From NCBI GenBank assembly GCA_947453625.1, contig CANGHK010000018.1, positions 1 through 64,000 of the forward strand: a DNA stretch of 64,000 nucleotides, read 5' to 3'. Within the stretch, counting starts at the first letter, position 1. Every line of letters starts with the position of its first letter. This DNA is from Burkholderiales bacterium (GTDB lineage Bacteria > Pseudomonadota > Gammaproteobacteria > Burkholderiales > Burkholderiaceae_C). Of this stretch, positions 42,516 through 50,173 are shown one piece after another. The notes beneath the pieces were generated by a model, which ran no database searches, was not told the DNA's origin, and was given only the letters and a program-made list of their open reading frames with translations. The translations under genes and the position numbers were made by a program.

Positions 42516-43766
42516 ATGACCGTTCAAGCCCGCCCCGACTCCCCCCAGGCCTGGTTCCGCCTGGGCATCACCCTGCTGCTGATGACCATAGGCTCGGCCG
42601 GCATGTATGTCGTCTCGGTCATGCTGCCGGCGGTGCAGGCAGAATTCGGCGTCACCCGGGCCCAGGCCTCGCTGCCCTACACGCTGCTGATGATCGGCTT
42701 CGGCTTCGGTTGCGTGCTGATGGGCAAACTGGCCGATCGCTTCGGCATCGTGCCGGTGATCCTGATCGGTGCGGCCAGCCTGGGCCTGGGCTTTGTCGCC
42801 TGCGGCTTCGTCGGCAGCATCACCGGCTTCGCAGTCGTTCAGGGCCTGCTGATCGGCCTGTTCGGCAGCAGCGCCACCTTCGTGCCGCTGGTGGCCGACA
42901 CCTCGCTGTGGTTCGTCAAGCGGCGCGGCATCGCGGTGGCGGTGTGCGCCAGCGGCAACTACCTGGCGGGCGCGATCTGGCCGCCGCTGGTGCAGCAATT
43001 CGTCGAGACCTTGGGCTGGCGGCAGACCTATACCGGGCTGGGGGTATTCACTTTCGTCAGCATGGTGTTGCTGGCGCTGGCGATGCGCGGCAAGTCGCCA
43101 GCGGCGCAGACCGCGCCGGTGCGGGTCGGCGGGCCGGTGCCGTCTAGCCGGCCCTTCGGCCTGAGCCTGGGCCAGGCCCAGGCGCTGCTGTGCGTGGCCG
43201 GCACCGCCTGCTGCGTCGCGATGGCGATGCCGCAGGTGCACATCGTGGCCTATTGCGGCGACCTGGGCTTCGGAGCGGCGCGCGGCGCCGAGATGCTGAG
43301 CCTGATGCTGGCCTGCGGCATCGTCAGCAGGCTGGTCTCGGGCGCGATCTGCGACCGCATAGGCGGTGTGCGCACGCTGCTGCTGGGTTCGTTCCTGCAG
43401 GGTGTGGCGCTGCTGCTGTTCATCCCCTTCGACGGCCTGCTGTCGCTGTACCTGATTTCGGCGATGTTCGGCCTGTTCCAGGGCGGCCTCGTGCCGAGCT
43501 ACGCCATCATCGTGCGCGAGCACTTTCCGCCGGCCGAGGCCGGTGCCCGGGTCGGCACGGTGATCATGTGCACGCTGTTCGGCATGGCGCTGGGCGGCTG
43601 GATGAGCGGCAAGGTGTTCGACCTGACCGGCAGCTACCACGCGGCCTTCGTCAACGGCGTGCTGTGGAATGCCTTGAACCTGTCGGTGGCGCTGTTCCTG
43701 CTGTGGCGGGTCAGGCGCGTCGGCGCCGGGCCTCAAATACCGCTGCGCAGCGCGCCTACGGCCTGA
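42516..43766 (+). CDS. MFS transporter (monocarboxylate/oxalate-antiporter-like)
   Basis: A 416-residue protein with twelve predicted membrane helices in two sets of six. The A-motif between helices 2 and 3 reads GKLADRFGIVPV. The fold of the N-half (FGVTRAQASLPYTLLMIGFG) is like MFS carriers of organic acids in proteobacteria. The substrate is unknown. Next gene starts four bases after its stop. Confidence 0.85.
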   Translation: MTVQARPDSPQAWFRLGITLLLMTIGSAGMYVVSVMLPAVQAEFGVTRAQASLPYTLLMIGFGFGCVLMGKLADRFGIVPVILIGAASLGLGFVACGFVGSITGFAVVQGLLIGLFGSSATFVPLVADTSLWFVKRRGIAVAVCASGNYLAGAIWPPLVQQFVETLGWRQTYTGLGVFTFVSMVLLALAMRGKSPAAQTAPVRVGGPVPSSRPFGLSLGQAQALLCVAGTACCVAMAMPQVHIVAYCGDLGFGAARGAEMLSLMLACGIVSRLVSGAICDRIGGVRTLLLGSFLQGVALLLFIPFDGLLSLYLISAMFGLFQGGLVPSYAIIVREHFPPAEAGARVGTVIMCTLFGMALGGWMSGKVFDLTGSYHAAFVNGVLWNALNLSVALFLLWRVRRVGAGPQIPLRSAPTA

Positions 43767-43769
43767 GCG

Positions 43770-45179
43770 ATGGCCTCGGTCGACCCCGCGGGCGCCGCCC
43801 GGGCTGCGCCACCTGCCGCCGCGTTCGCGACTGACGCGGCCGCGGCCCCCATCGACCGACTGGCCCTGGTGGCGGTGCTGATGGGGGTGGCGCTGGCCTC
43901 GCTCGACACCTCGATCGCCAACACCGTGCTGCCGGTGATTGCCGCCGACCTGCGCGCGGCGCCGGCGGCGTCGATCTGGGTCATCACCGCCTACCAGTTG
44001 GCGGTGGTGGCCACGCTGCTGCCCTTTGCCGCGCTGGGCGACCGGCTGGGGCCGCGCCGCATCCACCTGGTCGGACTGGCGCTGTTCACCGCCGCGTCGC
44101 TGGCCTGCGCGCTGGCCGGCAGCCTGGCCGCGCTGACGGCGGCGCGCGTGCTGCAAGGCATAGGCGCCGGGGCGATGATGAGTGTCAACATCGCGCTGAT
44201 CCGCCGTATCTACCCGGCGGCCCGCCTGGGCCGGGGCGTCGGTCTGAACGCGCTGGTGGTGGGGGCCTCGTTCGCGCTCGGGCCCACGGTGGCGTCGCTG
44301 GTGTTGAGCCTGGGCCACTGGCAGGCCTTGTTTGCGATCAACCTGCCGCTGGGCTTGCTGGCCTTCGCCTTCGCCCTGCCGGCGCTGCCGCGCAGCGGGC
44401 GCTCCGGCCATGGTTTCGACCCGCTGACCGCGTTGCTGACGACCGCCACCTTCGCCGCGCTGATCCTGGCGCTGGGCAACGCCGCGCAGCGCGAGCCCTG
44501 GCCTTGGGTGGTGCTGCCGCTGGCGGTGACGGGGGTCTGTGGCGGGCTGCTGCTGCGGCGCCAGGCCGGCCACCCGGCGCCGATGCTGCCGGTCGACCTG
44601 CTGCGCCGGCCGATGTTCGCGCTGTCCACCGGCACCGCGCTGGCCTCGTTCGCGGCCCAGGGCCTGGCTTTTGTGTCGCTGCCCTTCTACTTTCAGAGCG
44701 TGCTGCACCGCGACGCCGTCGCCACCGGCTTCCTGCTGACGCCCTGGCCCATCGTCGTCGCGCTGGCCGCGCCCATCGCCGGCCGGCTGTCCGACCGCTA
44801 CCCGCCGGGGCTGCTGGGCGGCATAGGCCTGGCGGTGCTGAGCGCCGGCATGGCCTCGCTGGCCTGGCTGCCGGCCGACGCCAGCGTGGTCGACATCGCC
44901 TGGCGCATGGCCGTCTGCGGCGCCGGCTTCGGGGGCTTCCAGTCGCCCAACCTGCGCGCGCTGATGTCCGCGGCGCCGCCCGAGCGCAGCGGTGGCGCCA
45001 GCGGCATGATCGCAGTCGCCCGCTTGACCGGCCAGGCCGTCGGCGCGGCGCTGGTCGCACTGTGTTTCGGTCTGGCCGGCGCCCATGTGGCGAACGGGTC
45101 GACCTGGGCGCTGGCGCTGGGCTCCGGGTTCGCCGCCTTGGCGGCGGCGGCCAGCCTGGCCAGACTGTGGGTTCGCTGA
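43770..45179 (+). CDS. MFS transporter, DHA2 (EmrB/QacA) family
   Basis: A 469-residue drug/H+ antiporter-type protein with about fourteen membrane helices. Motif C-like and D1 segments are present: LDTSIANTVLPVIAADL in helix 1, RVLQGIGAGAMMSVN, and a later GRLSDRYPPGLLG loop. These exporters handle hydrophobic compounds; the specific substrate is unknown. No membrane-fusion partner gene is next to it. It starts four bases after the preceding MFS gene, so the pair is likely cotranscribed. Confidence 0.88.
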   Translation: MASVDPAGAARAAPPAAAFATDAAAAPIDRLALVAVLMGVALASLDTSIANTVLPVIAADLRAAPAASIWVITAYQLAVVATLLPFAALGDRLGPRRIHLVGLALFTAASLACALAGSLAALTAARVLQGIGAGAMMSVNIALIRRIYPAARLGRGVGLNALVVGASFALGPTVASLVLSLGHWQALFAINLPLGLLAFAFALPALPRSGRSGHGFDPLTALLTTATFAALILALGNAAQREPWPWVVLPLAVTGVCGGLLLRRQAGHPAPMLPVDLLRRPMFALSTGTALASFAAQGLAFVSLPFYFQSVLHRDAVATGFLLTPWPIVVALAAPIAGRLSDRYPPGLLGGIGLAVLSAGMASLAWLPADASVVDIAWRMAVCGAGFGGFQSPNLRALMSAAPPERSGGASGMIAVARLTGQAVGAALVALCFGLAGAHVANGSTWALALGSGFAALAAAASLARLWVR

Positions 45180-45249
45180 ATCCTTGCCTTGCAGCGCGCC
45201 CGCGCTGACACCTCTCCGTCAATCCAGAACCTCACCTCGAAAGAACAGC

Positions 45250-46053
45250 ATGGATCTTCAACTCAAGGGCAAGCGCGCGATCGTCACCGGCGGCAGCCGC
45301 GGCATAGGCAAGGCCATCGCGCGCGGACTGGCGCTGGAGGGCGCCGACGTCGTGCTGCTGGCGCGCAATGCGCAGGCGCTGACCGCGGCCGCCGCCGAGA
45401 TCGCTAGCGAGACCGGCCGCACGGTGGCCGGCGTTGCGGCCGACACCACCCTCGACGACCAGGTGCGCTCGGCGGTGGCCGAGGCGGCTCGGCTGCTCGG
45501 CGGGCCTATAGACATCCTGGTCAACGCTGCGGCCGAGCCGGCCGGCTTTGCCGGGCCGCCGCAGCTGGCCGACATCAGCGGCGATTTCTTCCACGCCGAG
45601 ATGGACACCAAGGTGATGGGCTACCTGCGCTGCGCGCGCGAGGTCGCGCCTGGCATGCGGGCGTCGGGCTGGGGCCGCATCGTCAACGTCAGCGGCCTGG
45701 CGGCGCGCCAGACCGGCAACGCGGTGGGCAGCATGCGCAATGTGGCGGTGGCCGCGCTGACCAAGAACCTGGCCGATGAACTCGGCCCGGCCGGCATCCA
45801 GGTCACGGTGGTGCACCCCGGTCTGACCCGCACCGAGCGCACCGCGCCGCTGGTGGCTGCCCGCGCCGCGGCTCAGGGCGTGTCGACCGAGGCGGTGGAG
45901 GCGCAGATGGCGGCCGGCAATTCCATCCACCACCTGGTCGATGCCGCCGAGGTGGCCGACGTGGTGGTGTTCCTCTGCTCGCCGCGCTCGCGCGCGATCA
46001 ACGGCGACGCGATCGCCGCGGGCGGCGGCGCGCCGCGCGCCATCCACTACTGA
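45250..46053 (+). CDS. SDR-family protein without the catalytic Tyr-Lys pair
   Basis: A 267-residue Rossmann protein. The cofactor loop TGGSRGIGKAIA and the segment ILVNAAAEPAG are normal, and VNVSGLAARQ keeps the Ser position. The YxxxK site is missing: the aligned stretch reads GSMRN, placing Gly for Tyr and Asn for Lys, with the following AVAALTKNLADELGP intact. It may bind NAD(P) without doing standard SDR chemistry, or use other residues. The ATG has a weak AAAGAA upstream. It ends at a convergent hairpin. Confidence 0.88.
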   Translation: MDLQLKGKRAIVTGGSRGIGKAIARGLALEGADVVLLARNAQALTAAAAEIASETGRTVAGVAADTTLDDQVRSAVAEAARLLGGPIDILVNAAAEPAGFAGPPQLADISGDFFHAEMDTKVMGYLRCAREVAPGMRASGWGRIVNVSGLAARQTGNAVGSMRNVAVAALTKNLADELGPAGIQVTVVHPGLTRTERTAPLVAARAAAQGVSTEAVEAQMAAGNSIHHLVDAAEVADVVVFLCSPRSRAINGDAIAAGGGAPRAIHY

Positions 46054-46060
46054 CGTGCGG

Positions 46061-46088
46061 GCTGACCGTCGCCAGCGCGGCGGTCAGC
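46061..46088. terminator. Inverted repeat between convergent genes
   Basis: Arms GCTGACCG (46061-46068) and CGGTCAGC (46081-46088) lie between the SDR stop and the stop of the gene on the other strand. It has no T tract; probably a bidirectional end signal. Confidence 0.4.
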
Positions 46089-46599
46089 GCAGCGTGTAGC
46101 CGCGCCCGTCCATGCAGGCGGCGGTGGCGCGGTTGAAGACGCTGGCGTCAGCCATCGCCGCTTGCTGGGTGGTGGCCCAGCGGTTGCACGCCTGGCGATC
46201 GGCTTCGGTTTGCGCCGGGCTCTGGCCGTTGCGCGGGTAGATCACCGGCTCGGTGGACGTCAGCGCCGCCGGTGCAGTCGTTGGTGCGGCTGCTGCGGCA
46301 GGCGGGGTCGGCGGCGCCGGGACGGGGTAGTAGACCGGCGGCGGTTCGACCAGCACATAGCCCGGGTAGACCGGGTAGCCCGGCGCCCCGTAGTAGTAGC
46401 TGCCCAGGCCTATGCCCAACCCCAGGCCCACGCCGCCCCAGAACGGGCCCGGACCCCAGTAGCCATGGCCGTAAGCACCACCGCCATGGCGGTAGCCGCC
46501 GTGGCGGCCTTGGGCATCGGCCGGCAGCGGGGCCAGCGCCAGCATCGCGGCAGTCAGGGTAGCGAGGGTCGCGGTCAGGGTTGGGCGGGCGAGTTTCAT
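46084..46599 (-). CDS. Secreted Gly/Tyr/Pro-rich protein of unknown function
   Basis: A 171-residue protein with a signal peptide (LATLTAAMLALAPLPADAQ) and a mature part that starts with a Gly/His/Tyr-rich stretch (GRHGGYRHGGGAYGHGYWG), then a Gly-rich hydrophobic turn, a Tyr/Pro-rich segment, an Ala/Pro linker and a C-terminal helical part with two Cys (ACNRW and ACMDGRGY). It likely acts in the periplasm or outer membrane. The start at 46599 has GGAG upstream; earlier in-frame ATGs lack a signal peptide. It is divergent from a phasin-like gene. Confidence 0.75.
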   Translation of the reverse strand: MKLARPTLTATLATLTAAMLALAPLPADAQGRHGGYRHGGGAYGHGYWGPGPFWGGVGLGLGIGLGSYYYGAPGYPVYPGYVLVEPPPVYYPVPAPPTPPAAAAAPTTAPAALTSTEPVIYPRNGQSPAQTEADRQACNRWATTQQAAMADASVFNRATAACMDGRGYTLR

Positions 46600-46795
46600 C
46601 GTGCATCTCCGGTTCAAGTCGTCATTTTCGCGCCGGCAGGCCGGCCGTTGTGCGGTCTGGTTTGTAAACCTGGGCCGGTCGGTGCCCGGCAGCCGGCAGG
46701 TCCACGCCGTGTTGGGCAGTGTTTTGTCAGCGGGATCGCGCTCAGTCGTGGCACATTCTGCGTTCGCCCCCACTCAAACCCCTCAAGGAGACCGC

Positions 46796-47488
46796 ATGAT
46801 CAAGTCCGGCATCGACCAGCAAGCCCTGATAGACCAGTTCGCCAGCGCCAGCGCGCAACAGACTGCGCAACTGCGCACGACCGTCTTCAACGCCACGTTG
46901 GGGGCCTTGCAAGGCCGCGAGCTGAGCCTGAAGAACATCAAGAGCGTGCTTGGCACGGTGGCCCAGGCCGCCAGTGCCGGCGCGGCCAAGAACCCGCTGA
47001 CCGGCAGCCTGGACCCCGAGGTGCTGCTCGACAACGCGGTGTCGGGCATGGACGACGCCTTGCTGAAGGCGGTCGAGGCCAACCGGGTGGCGCTGCAGCA
47101 GTTCGTCGCCAAGGGCGTCGACCTGCGCGAGACCCAGCTCAAGAAAGCGCTGTCCGAGATGGACAAGTTCGAGGACGCGCTGCTGGGCACGGTCAAGAAG
47201 TCGGCAGCGGCGGCTGGCGACCCGATGGCCGGGCCCTGGGCCCAAGTGCTGGAAAAGCTCAACTTGAGCGGCACCCAGACCGGCCTGAAGGCCAGCGGCG
47301 CGACCGAGCAGCTGAGCGCCCAGGTGGCGCAGATGCACAGCGCGATGCGCGAGACCCGCGCCGCCAGCCTGCGTGCGGCGCAGACCCTGGCCGAGAGCTA
47401 TACCGCGCTGGTCAGTGGCGTGCTGATGGGTTTGTCCGAGGCGATGACCCAGGGCAGTGTCGCCGCCAAGACGACGCGCAAGAAGTAG
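46796..47488 (+). CDS. Helical protein of unknown function (phasin-like / possible DUF6781)
   Basis: A 230-residue, almost wholly helical, soluble protein without a signal peptide. Segments such as ATLGALQGRELSLKNIKSVLG, split here as LQGRELSLKNIKSVL, recur in proteobacterial proteins of unknown role; I recall them as DUF6781 but could not verify this. Amphipathic helices rich in Ala, Lys and Gln resemble phasins, which coat polyhydroxyalkanoate granules. AAGGAG precedes the ATG. A strong hairpin follows directly after the stop. Confidence 0.7.
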   Translation: MIKSGIDQQALIDQFASASAQQTAQLRTTVFNATLGALQGRELSLKNIKSVLGTVAQAASAGAAKNPLTGSLDPEVLLDNAVSGMDDALLKAVEANRVALQQFVAKGVDLRETQLKKALSEMDKFEDALLGTVKKSAAAAGDPMAGPWAQVLEKLNLSGTQTGLKASGATEQLSAQVAQMHSAMRETRAASLRAAQTLAESYTALVSGVLMGLSEAMTQGSVAAKTTRKK

Positions 47489-47494
47489 CCGACG

Positions 47495-47521
47495 GGCCCT
47501 CCCCTCCGAAGGGGGAGGGCC
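47495..47521 (+). terminator. Strong hairpin after the helical protein gene
   Basis: Perfect 10-base arms GGCCCTCCCC and GGGGAGGGCC around the loop TCCGAAG. It shows the same C-run/G-run core as the intergenic repeats at 7258 and 50119, and could serve as a terminator. Confidence 0.55.
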
Positions 47522-47619
47522 TGCACCCCACTTTGGATGGTGCCCGGCCCGCTCCTGCGGGGGATCGCCGCGCAAAGGCAGTCGGCATACGCTGGGGTCT
47601 TCCACAGCCGGAGACCGAC

Positions 47620-48513
47620 ATGACCCACCCGACCGCCCAGATCCTTCCGACCATTCACGCCCCCGGTTTCAACCTGTCGCGGCGTGCGCTGTGCGGCGCC
47701 GGGCTGGCCGCGCTGCTGCCCGGCCTGGCGCGGGCCCGACCCGGCCCCGGCCTGCTGCTGGCGCGTGAATGGCCGGCCGACGCCGACCCGGCCGGTTTCC
47801 TGGTGAGCGAGAAGTTCGACGGTGTGCGCGCGCTGTGGGACGGCCAGACCCTGCGCTTCCGCAGCGGTCGAGCTATCGCCGCGCCGGCCTGGTTTGTCGC
47901 CCGGCTGCCGGCGCGGCCGCTGGACGGCGAGCTCTGGCTGGGCCGCGGCCGCTTCGAGGCGCTGGCCGGCGCGGTGCGCCAGCAGCAGCCCGACGAGGCT
48001 AGCTGGCGCGCGCTGCGCTACCAGGTCTTCGAGCTGCCTGATGCCGGTGGCAGGTTTGCCGACCGCGCCGCCGCGCTGCAGGCGCTGTGCGCCCAGACCG
48101 GCTGGGCTGCGCTGCAGGCCGTGCAACAGCGCGCGGTGGCCAGCCGGGCGGCGTTGCAGCAGCAACTCGACGCGGTGGTGGCTGCGGGTGGCGAGGGCCT
48201 GGTGCTGCACCAGGCCGACGCGCCGCAGGCCACCGGTCGCGGGCCCTGGCTGTGGAAGCACAAGCCGCTGCACGATGCCGAGGCGCTGGTGCTGGCGCAC
48301 CTGCCCGGGCAAGGCCGCTTCGCCGGCCAACTCGGCGCGCTGCAGGTGCGCACCGAGGACGGGGTCGAGCTGGCGATTGGCACGGGTTTTAGCGACGCCA
48401 ACCGCCAGCACCCGCCGGCCGTGGGTCAGCGCATCAGCTTCACCCACCGCGGTTACACCGCCGGCGGCGTGCCGCGCTTCGCCAGCTACCTGCGGCCGGC
48501 GCCGGCGCTGTAA
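47620..48513 (+). CDS. ATP-dependent DNA ligase, LigE-like, exported
   Basis: A 297-residue minimal DNA ligase. The adenylation motif is SEKFDGVRALWDG, with Lys65 as the AMP acceptor; DGELWLG, GEGLVLHQ and WLWKHKP are the later nucleotidyltransferase motifs, and an OB-fold follows. There is no DNA-binding extra domain. A twin-Arg signal-like N-terminus (RRALCGAGLAALLPGLARA) predicts export to the periplasm, as reported for LigE proteins, which are thought to act on incoming or extracellular DNA. Exonuclease I is next downstream. Confidence 0.88.
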   Translation: MTHPTAQILPTIHAPGFNLSRRALCGAGLAALLPGLARARPGPGLLLAREWPADADPAGFLVSEKFDGVRALWDGQTLRFRSGRAIAAPAWFVARLPARPLDGELWLGRGRFEALAGAVRQQQPDEASWRALRYQVFELPDAGGRFADRAAALQALCAQTGWAALQAVQQRAVASRAALQQQLDAVVAAGGEGLVLHQADAPQATGRGPWLWKHKPLHDAEALVLAHLPGQGRFAGQLGALQVRTEDGVELAIGTGFSDANRQHPPAVGQRISFTHRGYTAGGVPRFASYLRPAPAL

Positions 48514-48592
48514 GGCGGTGGCCTGGCGCCGCTGCCGGCGGCACTTCTGGCGTATCGTGCCGAACCGTACCCATCCCCAGCGGACCCTTCGC

Positions 48593-50071
48593 ATGACCGA
48601 CTTCAACTTCTTATGGCACGACTATGAAACCTTCGGCCGGGTGCCCCGCCGCGACCGGCCGGCGCAGTTTGCCGGCCTGCGCACCGATGCCGCGCTCAAC
48701 GAGATTGGCGACCCGGTCGAGCTGTTTTGCCAGCCCGCGTCCGACAGCCTGCCCGACCCCGAGAGCTGCCTGCTCACCGGCATCACGCCGCAGACCTGCC
48801 TGGCGCGCGGCTTGCCCGAGCACCAGTTCGCCGCCGAGGTGCTGGCCGCGCTGGGCCAGCCCGGCACGGTGGGCGTGGGCTACAACTCGATCCGTTTCGA
48901 CGACGAGGTTACGCGCCACCTGTTCTGGCGCAACCTGATCGACCCCTATGGCCGCGAATGGCAGAACGATTGCGGCCGCTGGGACTTGATGGACGTGGTG
49001 CGCTGCGCCTACGCGCTGCGGCCTGAAGGCCTCGAGTGGCCGCGCCATCCGGCGGGGCCGGACGGGGCGCCAGGCCGGCCCTCGTTCAAGCTCGAGCACC
49101 TGACCGCCGCCAACGGCGTGGCCCATGAGGCCGCCCACGACGCGCTGAGCGACGTGCGCGCCACGCTGGCGCTGGCCAGGCGGGTGCGTGATGCCCAACC
49201 CCGGCTGTGGGATTTCTGCCTCAAGCTGCGCAAGAAAGAGGCGGTGTGGCAGGAGATCGGGCCGCTGGGGGACGCCAGGCGCCCGCTGCTGCACATCTCG
49301 GGCATGTACCCGGCCGAGCGCGGCTGTATCGCCCTGGTCTGGCCGCTGGCCGTGCACCCGACCAACAAGAACGAGTTGATCGTCTGGGACCTGGCGCACG
49401 ACCCCGCCGAGTTGCTGGCGCTGGACGCCGACACGCTGCGCCAGCGGATGTTTTCCAAGGCCGAGGACCTGCCCGAAGGCCTGGCCAGGTTGCCGGTCAA
49501 GACCATCCACATCAACAAGAGCCCGGTGGTGATCGGCAACCTGAAGACGCTGTCACCGGCGATGGCCGAGCGCTGGGGCCTGGACATCGCGGCCGGGCTG
49601 GCGCATGCCGCCTGGGCGTCGTCCAACACCCGGGCGCTGGAGGCGCTGCCCTGGCGCCAGGTGTTCGAGCGCCCGGCGCCCGCGGGCACGCCCGATGTCG
49701 ACGAGGACCTCTACGGCGGATTCATCGCGCCGGCCGACCGCCGGATCCTGGAGCGGCTGCGCGGTTTGACGGGGGAACAACTCGGCGCCCAACTCGCCAG
49801 CAAGCCGCCGGTGTTTGCAGACAGCCGGCTGGCCGAACTGCTGTTCCGCTACCGCGCGCGCAACTTCAGCGCCACGCTGGACGCGCAGCAGGCCGAGCGC
49901 TGGCAGCGCCATTGCAGCGAGCGGCTGCACGACGGTGTCGGTGGTGGCTTGACGCTGTCCCGGTTCTTCGAGCGCATCGACGCGCTGAGCGAGGCTGCCG
50001 ACGAGCGTGGCCAGGAGATCCTGGGCGAGCTCTACGACTACGCCGAGCAGATCGCGCCGGACCGGGTTTGA
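48593..50071 (+). CDS. sbcB: Exodeoxyribonuclease I
   Basis: 3'-5' single-strand DNA exonuclease of repair and recombination. The 492 residues begin with the DEDD motif FLWHDYETFG and contain GYNSIRFDDEV and HDALSDVRATLALA for the other metal ligands, then the SH3-like and C-terminal domains that meet SSB. The ATG at 48593 is at the family start. It converges on the nucleotidase gene. Confidence 0.95.
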   Translation: MTDFNFLWHDYETFGRVPRRDRPAQFAGLRTDAALNEIGDPVELFCQPASDSLPDPESCLLTGITPQTCLARGLPEHQFAAEVLAALGQPGTVGVGYNSIRFDDEVTRHLFWRNLIDPYGREWQNDCGRWDLMDVVRCAYALRPEGLEWPRHPAGPDGAPGRPSFKLEHLTAANGVAHEAAHDALSDVRATLALARRVRDAQPRLWDFCLKLRKKEAVWQEIGPLGDARRPLLHISGMYPAERGCIALVWPLAVHPTNKNELIVWDLAHDPAELLALDADTLRQRMFSKAEDLPEGLARLPVKTIHINKSPVVIGNLKTLSPAMAERWGLDIAAGLAHAAWASSNTRALEALPWRQVFERPAPAGTPDVDEDLYGGFIAPADRRILERLRGLTGEQLGAQLASKPPVFADSRLAELLFRYRARNFSATLDAQQAERWQRHCSERLHDGVGGGLTLSRFFERIDALSEAADERGQEILGELYDYAEQIAPDRV

Positions 50072-50118
50072 GCCTGGACGGGCTCTGACAAACAAACGCC
50101 GGGCCGACCCAAGTGTTT

Positions 50119-50170
50119 GTCCTCCCCCTCGGAGCGGGGGGCGGGCGCCGCAAGGCGGTGGCCTTGGGGG
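50119..50170. repeat. Second copy of the GC-rich intergenic repeat
   Basis: On the minus strand it reads CACCGCCTTGCGGCGCC, then a C run, GCTCCGA and GGGGGAGG, closely matching the layout at 7258-7320 (GCGCCTTCGGCGCC, C run, G run). It sits between the convergent ends of sbcB and the nucleotidase gene. Confidence 0.55.
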
Positions 50171-50173
50171 CTC

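Noticed and set aside
42327-45086. 919-codon frame antisense to the two MFS genes
   Set aside because: Extreme Gln/Arg/His composition is typical of a shadow frame; both membrane proteins on the plus strand are clear.
46601-46795. Upstream extension of the helical protein gene
   Set aside because: It covers the divergent promoter region; AAGGAG lies directly before the ATG at 46796.
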